This document shows, one piece after another, positions 1 through 7,190 of a stretch of DNA of 64,000 bases. Position 1 is the stretch's first letter; the number at the start of each line of letters is the position of its first letter. Below the pieces are notes generated by a model. It was not told the origin of the DNA. It worked only from the letters and a program-made list of their open reading frames with translations, and did no database searches. Both the position numbers and the translations under genes were made by a program. The stretch is from Oryzicola mucosus. Lineage in GTDB: Bacteria; Pseudomonadota; Alphaproteobacteria; Rhizobiales; Rhizobiaceae. The stretch spans positions 1,290,451-1,354,450 of the forward strand of contig NZ_JACVVX010000001.1 of NCBI RefSeq assembly GCF_014534685.1. The letters run 5' to 3'.

Positions 1-651
1 CTGATCGACGATGGTGTCGCCCTTGCGGCCCTTGATGGTGACCGGAGCGATCTCGTCGGCAAACCTGCCGGCCTTCTGCGCCGCTTCGGCCTTGTTCTGC
101 GAGGCGACGGCGAAGGCGTCTTGCTCGTCGCGGGTCAACTGCCATTTGCGGGCGACGTTCTCGGCCGTGTTGCCCATGTGATAGCCGTAGAAGGCATCGG
201 TCAGGCCGTCCTTGATCATGGTGTCGATCATCTTGAAGTCGCCCATCTTCACGCCGCCGCGCAGATGCTGGCAATGCGGCGCCATGGACATGGACTCCTG
301 ACCGCCGGCAACGATGATGGTGGCGTCGCCGGTCTGGATCTGCTGCATGCCGATGGCGATGGTGCGCAGGCCGGAGCCGCAGAGCTGGTTCAGGCCCCAG
401 GCGGTGGCTTCCTGCGGAATGCCGGCTGCCATGGCAGCCTGTCGTGCGGGATTCTGGCCTTCGCCCGCCGACAGGATCTGGCCGAGGATCACCTCGTCGA
501 CTTCCTTGGGATCGACGCCGGCGCGCTCGAGCGCTGCCTTGATCGCCACCGCGCCCAGTTGGTGAGCCGGCGTATTGGCGAAGGCGCCATTGAAGGAACC
601 GACGGGAGTGCGGGCTGCACTGACGACGACGATGGCATCGGAAGCGGGCAT
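1..651 (-). CDS. phaA: Acetyl-CoA C-acetyltransferase (partial, C-terminus off the window)
   Basis: This is a biosynthetic thiolase that condenses two acetyl-CoA into acetoacetyl-CoA, the first step of polyhydroxybutyrate synthesis in the cytoplasm. The window holds residues 1-217; the frame is open to the edge, so the C-terminal catalytic His and Cys lie outside. Visible family marks are SAARTPVGSF at 11-20, GQNPARQAAM near 65-74, and the acylated nucleophile Cys91 in NQLCGSGLR. The ATG has a GGAG six bases upstream. The gene is divergent from phaR, the usual arrangement for a PHB locus in this group. The paralogue AtoB of fatty-acid metabolism is the main alternative; the neighbouring phaR favours PhaA. 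Confidence 0.93.
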   Translation of the reverse strand, partial: MPASDAIVVVSAARTPVGSFNGAFANTPAHQLGAVAIKAALERAGVDPKEVDEVILGQILSAGEGQNPARQAAMAAGIPQEATAWGLNQLCGSGLRTIAIGMQQIQTGDATIIVAGGQESMSMAPHCQHLRGGVKMGDFKMIDTMIKDGLTDAFYGYHMGNTAENVARKWQLTRDEQDAFAVASQNKAEAAQKAGRFADEIAPVTIKGRKGDTIVDQ

Positions 652-780
652 TTCGATCTCCGTGGACGCTGCGCAGCTTGGCTGCTGGTGCTTTTATATG
701 GTCCCTGTTTCTTGCCGGTTCCATGATCCGAGTCAAACCGAAATAACTTTGCGCAGTCAAAGGCGCCTACGCCTTTCGAA

Positions 781-833
781 TTGCTGCACAAATGTTGCGC
801 AGCATTTTTTCCGTGCTATTTTCTGCACTGCAC
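781..833. promoter_or_regulatory. TGC-rich candidate PhaR operators in the phaA-phaR divergent region
   Basis: The 285-base divergent region between phaA and phaR holds an imperfect palindrome at 781-804, with TTGCTGC on the left and GCGCAGCA on the right. A second element, CTGCACTGCAC, lies at 823-833. TGC-rich sites of the form CTGC-N3-GCA are the kind bound by PhaR in other alphaproteobacteria, so autoregulation of phaR is plausible. The sites are seen directly; binding is inferred from the family. Confidence 0.4.
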
Positions 834-936
834 AAAGCACTTGGAGATGGAGCGCTTTTGCGCTTATCCTTGCGAAAACAGAAGAAATGTTGCCGGCTGC
901 TTACAGTGCATCCCGGTCTCTCGAGGAGGATTGCCA

Positions 937-1545
937 ATGCCTGCTAAAGACGAACCGGTGGTCATCAAGAAATACGCCAATCGCCGTCTCTACAACACAG
1001 GCACCAGCACCTATGTCACGCTCGAAGACCTGGCCACGATGGTCAAGAAGGGCGAGGAATTCACCGTCCAGGACGCGAAATCCGGCGACGACATCACCCA
1101 CCCCGTTCTGACGCAGATCATCTTCGAGCTCGAGAACAAGGACGGGCAGAACATGCTGCCCATTCCGTTCCTGCGCCAGCTCATCGCCTTTTACGGCGAC
1201 CAGATGCAGATGATCGTGCCGAGCTTCCTCGAACAGTCGATGATGGCGTTTTCCAAGGAGCAGGAGCGGTTTCGCGAGCAGATGAAAACCAGCTTCGGCA
1301 AGGCGCCGATCGACATGCTGCCGATGACCGTCCCGATCAAGGCGCTGGAGGAGCAGACGCGGCGCAACATGGAAATGTTCCAGAACGCGATGCGGATGTT
1401 CACGCCGTTCCCCAATGCGGGCCAGCTGGCACAAGCGGATGCCGAACCCGCGGGCAAGGACGCCGCGTCCGAAAAGTCCGGCGACCTGCAGGAACTCAAG
1501 CAGCAGATCGCTGCGATGCAGCGCAAGATCGACTCGCTGAGCTGA
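937..1545 (+). CDS. phaR: Polyhydroxyalkanoate synthesis repressor PhaR
   Basis: PhaR is a DNA-binding sensor of PHB granules that represses phasin and its own gene and is released when polymer accumulates. The 202-residue protein opens with the conserved PHB/PHA accumulation DNA-binding domain (VIKKYANRRLYNT near residues 8-20, YVTLEDLA following), then the accumulation-regulator domain with FLRQLIAFYGDQMQ. A low-complexity tail ends in a short coiled coil (LQELKQQIAAMQRKIDSL). The ATG at 937 is chosen because GAGGAGGA lies six bases upstream; the frame stays open further upstream but without a ribosome site. It is followed by a clear intrinsic terminator and is divergent from phaA. Confidence 0.93.
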   Translation: MPAKDEPVVIKKYANRRLYNTGTSTYVTLEDLATMVKKGEEFTVQDAKSGDDITHPVLTQIIFELENKDGQNMLPIPFLRQLIAFYGDQMQMIVPSFLEQSMMAFSKEQERFREQMKTSFGKAPIDMLPMTVPIKALEEQTRRNMEMFQNAMRMFTPFPNAGQLAQADAEPAGKDAASEKSGDLQELKQQIAAMQRKIDSLS

Positions 1546-1616
1546 TCGTTCCAAAGAGCTGCCAAAGTGCCGCGCCGCGGCTTCACCGCGCGAAGCCTTT
1601 TACCGTCCATCTTTTG

Positions 1617-1636
1617 CCGCCGCAGGCGGTTTTTTT
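1617..1636 (+). terminator. Intrinsic terminator of phaR
   Basis: CCGCC-GCA-GGCGG forms a compact hairpin followed by seven T residues, about 70 bases after the phaR stop. Confidence 0.75.
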
Positions 1637-1658
1637 GTGAAAGACCTGGAGACCAAGC

Positions 1659-2087
1659 ATGTCCGAACTCACCCTGGCCAAGGCCAACACCATCATCGAA
1701 ATCGCCTTGGCCAAAGCCGCCGAGCAGAAGTTCAAGCCGCTGGCGGTGGTGGTGCTGGATGCGGGCGGGCACACGATTGCGCTGCAGCGCCAGGACGGCG
1801 CGCCGTTCATGCGTCATGAGGTTGCCGCCGGCAAGGCGTTCGGCGCCATCGCGATGGGCTCAAGCTCGCGCGCGCTGGGGCAGGCGGCCATCGAGCGGCC
1901 GCATTTCTTCCAGGGTCTCGCCGGCGTTTCGGGCGGCCGCATCATACCGGTGCCGGGCGGCGTGCTGATCCGCGACGCTTCGGGCGCTGCCGTCGGTTCG
2001 GTCGGCATCTCCGGCGATACATCGGACAATGACGAAGCGGCCGCGGTCGCCGGCATCGAAGCCGCGGGCTTTACCGCGGGCGTTTAA
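1659..2087 (+). CDS. GlcG/HbpS-family (DUF336) heme-degrading-domain protein
   Basis: This 142-residue protein belongs to the GlcG/HbpS family, small proteins of uncertain biochemical role; some members bind heme and others are encoded with glycolate or propanediol genes. The whole length is one domain: LAVVVLDAGGHTIALQRQDGAP near 28-49, a central FQGLAGVSGGRIIPVPGGV, and the C-terminal SVGISGDTSDNDEA. There is no signal peptide, so a cytoplasmic location is likely. The start has GGAG eight bases upstream. It stands alone between the phaR terminator and a repeat-rich spacer, so context does not help. The family is clear; the substrate is not. Confidence 0.8.
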   Translation: MSELTLAKANTIIEIALAKAAEQKFKPLAVVVLDAGGHTIALQRQDGAPFMRHEVAAGKAFGAIAMGSSSRALGQAAIERPHFFQGLAGVSGGRIIPVPGGVLIRDASGAAVGSVGISGDTSDNDEAAAVAGIEAAGFTAGV

Positions 2088-2395
2088 GGAGCACTGTTTC
2101 CTTCTCCCCTTGCGGGAGAAGGTGCCCCAAAGGGCGGATGAGGGGTGCTGGAAGAAACGAGGCTTCTGAAAGACAATTGATATCAATTGCTTGGAGAGCC
2201 TTATCCGCCGACCGCTCGCTCCGTCCAACACCCCTCATCCGACCTCCCCTTCGACAAGCTCAGGGTCGGCCACCCCCGGCCCTCCGCTTGGGCTCAGGGC
2301 GTTCATCGCTTCAATCGACAAATCGTTGTCGATTGATCGGCTTCGCCGACCGCTCTTCACCCCGCAGGGGGAGAAGGGACCGGCGCGTAGGCACC
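2088..2395. repeat. Repeat-filled spacer with R1-type palindrome
   Basis: No gene is seen in these 308 bases. A hairpin CCTTCTCCC/GGGAGAAGG lies at 2100-2122. GGATGAGGGGTG at 2138-2149 pairs with CACCCCTCATCC near 2230-2242, so the element folds on itself. These are the hallmarks of a dispersed palindromic element (here called R1) that also occurs at about 3.4, 5.5, 9.6 and 30.6 kb. An R2 copy follows at 2277-2332. Confidence 0.7.
2277..2332. repeat. R2 dispersed repeat, copy A
   Basis: A 56-base element starting CGGCCCTCCGC and ending with an inverted CGACAA/TTGTCG pair. It aligns along its length with 12673-12728. Both copies lie in spacers 3' to minus-strand genes. Confidence 0.65.
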
Positions 2396-3397
2396 TCACC
2401 GGAAGGCCGGGATGACCTCGCGGCCGTAGCGAGCGATGATCTCTTCCTCCTCGCCGCTGTCGAGATAGATGTTGAACTGGGTGACGCCGCCGTCCTTGAG
2501 CGTGTTGATCTTGGCGATGTGGTCTTCCGGCTCGCCCAGCACGCAGAAGCTCTCCACCACGTCGGGCGTGATGAAGTCGAGATAGGCGTTGTCGCTCTGG
2601 CCGTGCTTGGAATAGTCGTAGCCACGGCGCTTTTCGATGTAGCTGGTCAGGCTGCTCGGGACGAGGTCGCTGTCGGAGCCATATTTCTCGACGATGTCGG
2701 CGACGTGGTTGCCGACCATGGCGGGGAACCATTTGGTCGCCTCGATCGCCTTGGCCTTGTCGCCGAAATAGGCGGGGGCGGCGGCCATGGAGCGGAAGTT
2801 CGACATGTCGCGGCCCGCCGCCTTGCCAGCCTCGAGACACTGGTCGGTGAACCATTTGCACAGGCCCGGCTCGGCGATCTGCAGCACCACGCCATCGGCA
2901 TGCTCGCCGGCGGTCTTCAGCGCCAGCGGGCCGTAGGCGGCGATCCAGGACGGCATTTCATGGCCGACGGCCCAGGGGAAGTGCACCGGCTCGGGCGACT
3001 CGCCATAGACCACCTGTTCGCCGCGCACCATGGCTTGGGTCTTCTGGATGAACTCGGCGACGCGCTTGAGCGTGGCCGGCTTGAAGCCCATGACGCGGCG
3101 CGAGGAATCGCCGCGGCCGACGCCGAGGTCGAAGCGGCCGCCGCTCTGCTTGGACAGCGAGCCGAAGATGGAGGCGGCGACCGACCAGTCGCGCACGTCT
3201 GGATTGGTCACCAACGGGCCGAAGCGCATCTTGGTGGTGTGCTCCATGCACATGGCGATGGCGGCATAGCAGTCGCGCCAGAGAATGTGCGAATCGTAGA
3301 ACCAGCAATAGTCGAAGCCGGCATATTCGGCCGCGCGGACGAGGTAGCGGGCGCGGTCGGCTTCGACGAAGCCCTTGAACGTAATTCCGAATTCCAT
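2396..3397 (-). CDS. LLM-class F420-dependent oxidoreductase (CPS_4043-like)
   Basis: A 333-residue luciferase-like (bacterial luciferase/F420 reductase) TIM-barrel protein, probably a cytoplasmic hydride-transfer enzyme using F420. The substrate is unknown. Visible marks are the N-terminal FGITFKG strand, AEYAGFDYCWFYDSH near 23-37, and RFDLGVGRGDSS near 88-99, a typical cofactor-binding loop. The C-terminal GEPEDHIAKINTL is the usual end of LLM proteins. The ATG follows AGGAGGG with six-base spacing. The gene lies just downstream of fgd and the cof genes on the same strand, separated from fgd by a repeat element, which supports F420 rather than FMN. The subfamily assignment is from memory of conserved sequence. 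Confidence 0.78.
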   Translation of the reverse strand: MEFGITFKGFVEADRARYLVRAAEYAGFDYCWFYDSHILWRDCYAAIAMCMEHTTKMRFGPLVTNPDVRDWSVAASIFGSLSKQSGGRFDLGVGRGDSSRRVMGFKPATLKRVAEFIQKTQAMVRGEQVVYGESPEPVHFPWAVGHEMPSWIAAYGPLALKTAGEHADGVVLQIAEPGLCKWFTDQCLEAGKAAGRDMSNFRSMAAAPAYFGDKAKAIEATKWFPAMVGNHVADIVEKYGSDSDLVPSSLTSYIEKRRGYDYSKHGQSDNAYLDFITPDVVESFCVLGEPEDHIAKINTLKDGGVTQFNIYLDSGEEEEIIARYGREVIPAFR

Positions 3398-3438
3398 TTT
3401 TTACCCTCCTGAGGTTTGATTCTCGGTCGACGATCCAG

Positions 3439-3566
3439 CCCCTCATCCGCCCTTCGGGCTACCTTCTCTCCGTTGGGGAGAAGGGACTGCGCCTGCCTTT
3501 GTCGCGCTCCTTTCCCCAGCGGGAGAGGGTGGCCGAGCGAAGCGGGTGCATCAGTACGGTGAGGGG
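3439..3566. repeat. R1-type palindromic repeats between fgd and the LLM oxidoreductase
   Basis: The spacer carries CCCCTCATCCG followed by CCTTCTCTCC-GTTG-GGGAGAAGG (3439-3485). A second block from 3511 runs CCCCAGCGGGAGAGGGTGG and ends GGTGAGGGG. This matches the elements at 5.5 and 30.6 kb in sequence and palindromic layout. Confidence 0.65.
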
Positions 3567-3624
3567 TAGGCTGGCGATCCCTGTTCGGTTGGTCTTGGTT
3601 TGGTTGTTGCGTTGTCGTTTGATC

Positions 3625-4632
3625 TCAGCCGAACATCTTCCGGAGCTTCGGCAGCACGGTTTCCGAATAGAGCTTGAGGAAGCGCTTCTGGTCCGGGCCG
3701 GGGGCGTGGAAGACGAGGTGGTTGAAGCCGAGTTCGAGATAGGGGCGGATGCGCTCAATATGTTCGTCCGCATCGGTCGAGACGATCCAGCGTTTCGCGG
3801 CGCGCTCGATGGGCAGCGCGTCGGCCAGCCGTTCCATTTCCAGCGGGTCTTCCACCGACATCTTTTCCTCGGGCGACAGGGACAATGCCGCCCAGAAGCG
3901 GGTGTCCTCCAAAGCGCGGTCGCGGTCCGTATCGAAGGAGACCTTCATCTCGATCATGCGGTCGATGGAATCGGGCGCGCGGCCAGCCTGTTCGAGACCG
4001 GCGGCCACGTTGGGCAACAGGGTTTCGGAATAGAGCTCGGGCGCCTTGCCTGACGTGCAGATGAAGCCGTCCGCGGCGCGGCCGGCATATTTGGCGATCA
4101 GCGGACCTGCGCCTGCGACATAGATGCGGACGGGGTTGTCGGGTCGGTCGTAGATGGTGGCGTTCTCGGTCTGGTAATACTCGCCGTCGAAGGTCACACG
4201 GTCCTCGGTGAACAGCTTTCGCATCAGTTCGACCGACTCGCGCAAGCGGGCGGAACGCACCTTCATCTCCGGCCATTCGACGCGGGTGGCGGGCACTTCG
4301 TTGAGCGATTCGCCCGTGCCGATACCCAGGATGACGCGGTCGGGAAACAGCGAGCCGAGCGTGCAGAAGGACTGCGCAACGATGGAGGGGTGGTAGCGGA
4401 AGGTCGGCGTCAGCACGCTGGTGCCCATCTCGATGCGCGAGGTCTTCGCACCCAGCGCGCCCATCCACGACATGGCGAAGGGCGCATGCCCGCCGGTGTG
4501 CCGCCAGGGCTGGAAATGGTCGGAAATGAAGACGGAGTCGAAACCGGCTTCCTCCGCAGCCACGCCATAGGACAGGAGGTCGCTGGGGCTGAACTGTTCG
4601 GCCGAAGCCTTGTATCCGAGCTTGAGTGCCAC
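3625..4632 (-). CDS. fgd: F420-dependent glucose-6-phosphate dehydrogenase homologue
   Basis: This 335-residue LLM-family enzyme closely matches actinobacterial Fgd1, which oxidises glucose-6-phosphate to 6-phosphogluconolactone and reduces F420. From memory of the mycobacterial sequence, long stretches agree: [12 protein letters not shown] at 3-14, [27 protein letters not shown] and NHLVFHAPG. All residues tied to catalysis and phosphate binding in Fgd1 are present with a small offset: His39, Trp43, Glu108, Lys196, Lys257 and Arg281. It lies 33 bases after cofE on the same strand, so co-transcription with F420 biosynthesis is likely. A different sugar phosphate as substrate cannot be excluded. 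Confidence 0.9.
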   Translation of the reverse strand: MALKLGYKASAEQFSPSDLLSYGVAAEEAGFDSVFISDHFQPWRHTGGHAPFAMSWMGALGAKTSRIEMGTSVLTPTFRYHPSIVAQSFCTLGSLFPDRVILGIGTGESLNEVPATRVEWPEMKVRSARLRESVELMRKLFTEDRVTFDGEYYQTENATIYDRPDNPVRIYVAGAGPLIAKYAGRAADGFICTSGKAPELYSETLLPNVAAGLEQAGRAPDSIDRMIEMKVSFDTDRDRALEDTRFWAALSLSPEEKMSVEDPLEMERLADALPIERAAKRWIVSTDADEHIERIRPYLELGFNHLVFHAPGPDQKRFLKLYSETVLPKLRKMFG

Positions 4633-4665
4633 TTTATCGTCTCCTATTAGCTCTTTCGGTGCCGG

Positions 4666-6216
4666 TCACAGGAACAGCTCCTGCTCCATCGGGCGCAGCA
4701 CATCCTGTGCGCTGGCCTGCGGCGTGTCGTTCCAGGTCAGGCCGCGCAGGACGACGACCGGGATGCCGGCGTCCTTCTGCATCAGAAGGCCGGAGGCGGC
4801 GGCGATTTCGTCGGCCAAGGCCGGCAACGTCGCCTTCAGCCCGCGTCCATAGGCGTCTGTTCGGTCGGTCCAGTCGTCGATAGCGGCAACACCGGCCGTG
4901 CCGATGGCGATGTTGACCAGACCGTTGCGCCAGGGCCGACCGAAGGTGTCGGTGACGACGACACCGATGGGGCCGCCGAATTTCTTCTCGAGATCAGCCC
5001 GGATGCGTCGGGCGGACGCGTCGGGATCGTCGGGCAGCAGCAACAGCATGCCGGCCTTGTTCTCTCCGAGATTGGATTCGTCGATGGCCGCGTTGGCGCA
5101 GATCCAGCCATGTTTGTGGCGGGTGATCAGCAGTCCGTCCGGTCCCATGCGCTTGGCGCGCAGCACATGGGAGGATTCCTGAAGGATGGCCTCGACCTTG
5201 CGCGGGTCCTTGCCGATGTCGGCGGCGATGGTCTGGGCCTCGGGCGAGGGGAGGTAGTCGGAGAGCCGCCGCATGCGGCCCTCGGATTTGGAGACGACTT
5301 TCTGCGCGATGACGACGATGTCGCCCGGCAGCAGCGTTCGCGTGCTATCCGCGAGCGCTGAGGAAATCAGCGCCGCAAGATCGTCGCCATCAGCGACTTC
5401 AGGAATGCCGGCAACGGCGAAGGCCCAAAAGCCGGATGTTTTCTGTGAAGCGTCGTCATCCGTGGGCTTGTCCCGAGGATACGGAGTGCCATCGCCTGTG
5501 GTTTGAAGCACCCCCTCACCGGCCCTTCTGGCCACCTCTCCCCCTGCCCGGGGGAGAGGTGCCGAGCGCAGCGAGGCGGTGAGGGGGGCTTGTGCCGAAG
5601 GACCATGCAGCCGGTTCTGCGGAGTCGATCTGTCCAGTTCCCGGAAACTGAGCAAATCGTCGGGCGTATCAAGATCGCGCGATAGGAAGGGCAATTTGAG
5701 GCGGGCGGCCGTCGCGCCGCGTGCGCGGGCGGCGGCTTCGTGAGCGGTGGCGGACTGCGATCCGAAGCAGAAAGGGATAACATCCGGCGGCGACACAAGC
5801 AGGGCGTTGCTGCCGCCGTCGACGGATTCGCCGATAACGACCGCATGGTTTTCGCCAGCCGAAAGCAATGCGGAAATTTCCGTCTCAACAAGGGTCGGGA
5901 TATCGGCGTGAACGACGAGCAGCCGGTCGGCACCGTTATTCTGCGCCCAAGCCGCCGCGCTCGCGGCGGCACCGTTGATGCCCGGCTCTCCTTGCGCCAC
6001 CACTTCGGCCTGCTGGGCTGCGGCAATCCCGGCGATGCGCTGCGAGGGGGTGACGACGCCGAGCAATTCGTTGGGAAACGTCTTGCGGAAGAAGGCCAGC
6101 GTGTTCTCGAACAGGGCAAGCGCCAGCCTTTCGCGCGCGTCGAAGGCGAGCGCTCCGCTCAGCCGCGTCTTGGCGTCGGCCGGGTCCTTCATCAGTATGG
6201 CGATGGCCAGTGTCAC
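4666..6216 (-). CDS. cofC-cofE: Fused CofC guanylyltransferase and CofE F420-0:glutamate ligase
   Basis: A 516-residue two-domain protein of F420 synthesis. Residues 1-198 are CofC, which activates a phosphorylated three-carbon acid with GTP: KDPADAKTRLS at 10-20, VHADIPTL at 102-109, DGGSNALL at 133-140, DLDTPDDLL at 181-189. Residues 263-516 are CofE, which adds glutamates to F420-0: GIPEVADGDDL at 270-280, QKVVSKSEGR, ICANAAIDESN and DTFGRPWRNG. The start is GTG in a GTGA overlap with the cofD stop. Residues 199-262 form a Gly/Arg/Ala/Pro-rich linker encoded by an intergenic-type palindromic repeat. There is no FbiB-like nitroreductase domain. Fusion of the two functions in one frame is seen directly. 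Confidence 0.92.
   Translation of the reverse strand: MTLAIAILMKDPADAKTRLSGALAFDARERLALALFENTLAFFRKTFPNELLGVVTPSQRIAGIAAAQQAEVVAQGEPGINGAAASAAAWAQNNGADRLLVVHADIPTLVETEISALLSAGENHAVVIGESVDGGSNALLVSPPDVIPFCFGSQSATAHEAAARARGATAARLKLPFLSRDLDTPDDLLSFRELDRSTPQNRLHGPSAQAPLTASLRSAPLPRAGGEVARRAGEGVLQTTGDGTPYPRDKPTDDDASQKTSGFWAFAVAGIPEVADGDDLAALISSALADSTRTLLPGDIVVIAQKVVSKSEGRMRRLSDYLPSPEAQTIAADIGKDPRKVEAILQESSHVLRAKRMGPDGLLITRHKHGWICANAAIDESNLGENKAGMLLLLPDDPDASARRIRADLEKKFGGPIGVVVTDTFGRPWRNGLVNIAIGTAGVAAIDDWTDRTDAYGRGLKATLPALADEIAAASGLLMQKDAGIPVVVLRGLTWNDTPQASAQDVLRPMEQELFL
5508..5588. repeat. R1 palindromic repeat inside the cofC-cofE reading frame
   Basis: The outer arms CCCCCTCACC (5511-5520) and GGTGAGGGGG (5579-5588) enclose a perfect 12-base stem: CACCTCTCCCCC at 5533-5544 and GGGGGAGAGGTG at 5550-5561, with a five-base loop. 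It encodes roughly residues 210-237 of the fused protein with no stop. A second repeat-like string containing GGGCTTGTCCCGAGGAT lies beside it near 5463-5480. Confidence 0.8.
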
Positions 6217-7190
6217 GACAAGCGCCTCGCAGCGTTTGCGCCGAGCGTGGCGGCGAAGGCCAGCAGCGTGCGCGCGACGGCCTCGGCTTTTGCCGGATCG
6301 GTCAGCATGATGTCGGTGCCGAGCACGGCCAGCCCGCCGCTTCGTGCGGGCTCCATCTCGTCGAGGTCGCCGGGATCGACCGCGAAGGCGTCGATCAACC
6401 CGGCATAGCGCCCGGCCACGCCGGCGGAACCTGCGGGGAGGCCGAGGTCTTCGATCAGCCGCCCGAGCGGACCCTTGACCGCCTGGCCGCCGATCAGCGG
6501 CGAGACGCCCATGCAGGGTGCAACTGAGGCCTGCACGGCCTCGCGCATGCCGGGAATGGCAAGGATCGGATCGATCGACAGCAGCGGATTGCTCGGCGCG
6601 ATGACGATCAGATCGGCCGCCGCGATGGCTTCGAGTGCGGCGACACTGGGCCTGGCCTCGGCGGCGCCCTCATAGCGGATGTCGCTGACGCGCGGTTCGC
6701 AGCGCTTGCCGACGAACCAGGGCTGGAAATCCATCCAGCCTTCGTCGGTCAGCAGTTTCGTCTGCAACCGGTCGTCGGTGGCGGGCAGAACGCGGGCGCG
6801 GGAGCCGAGGTTTTCCGCGGCTTCGGCGGTGATCTCGCTCAGTGTCGCGCCCTGCGCCAGCCGCCAGCTCCGCCAGATATGCAGGCCGAAATCGGCGTCG
6901 CCGAGCTTCATCCAGACCGGTGCGCCGAGGTCGCGCAACACGTCGAGGGCGCGCACGGCGTCGTCCTTCACGCCCCAGCCCTGCTTGCGGTCGATCCGAT
7001 CCGAAAGCGTGTAGATCAGCGTATCGATGTCGGGCGAGACATGCAGGCCGTAGAAGCTTTCGTCGTCGCCGACATTGGCGATCACCGTCAACGCACCCTT
7101 GGGCAGGGCGCGCGCCAGCCCTTCGGCCATGCGGGCGCCGCCGACCCCGCCCGCCAGCAACACGACCTTGTTCGGCGGGCCTGCCGTCAC
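6213..7190 (-). CDS. cofD: 2-phospho-L-lactate transferase (CofD)
   Basis: CofD transfers the guanylyl-activated phospho-acid onto Fo to give F420-0 or its analogue. The 325-residue protein shows the N-terminal VVLLAGGVGGARMAEGL nucleotide loop, NVGDDESFYGLHVSPDID with the conserved acidic pair, and APSNPLLSIDPILAIPGM. The GTG start at 7190 is chosen because it lies in a GTGA overlap with the cofH stop and the family begins at this point; the frame extends upstream only as an overlap with cofH. The 3' end overlaps the cofC start in the same way, so the three genes are probably translationally coupled. Confidence 0.93.
   Translation of the reverse strand: MTAGPPNKVVLLAGGVGGARMAEGLARALPKGALTVIANVGDDESFYGLHVSPDIDTLIYTLSDRIDRKQGWGVKDDAVRALDVLRDLGAPVWMKLGDADFGLHIWRSWRLAQGATLSEITAEAAENLGSRARVLPATDDRLQTKLLTDEGWMDFQPWFVGKRCEPRVSDIRYEGAAEARPSVAALEAIAAADLIVIAPSNPLLSIDPILAIPGMREAVQASVAPCMGVSPLIGGQAVKGPLGRLIEDLGLPAGSAGVAGRYAGLIDAFAVDPGDLDEMEPARSGGLAVLGTDIMLTDPAKAEAVARTLLAFAATLGANAARRLS

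Noticed and set aside
4666..6216. cofC and cofE as two separate genes
   Set aside because: The frame is continuous from the GTG at 6216 to the stop at 4666 with no stop in the linker; an internal start for CofE cannot be excluded but no good ribosome site is seen.
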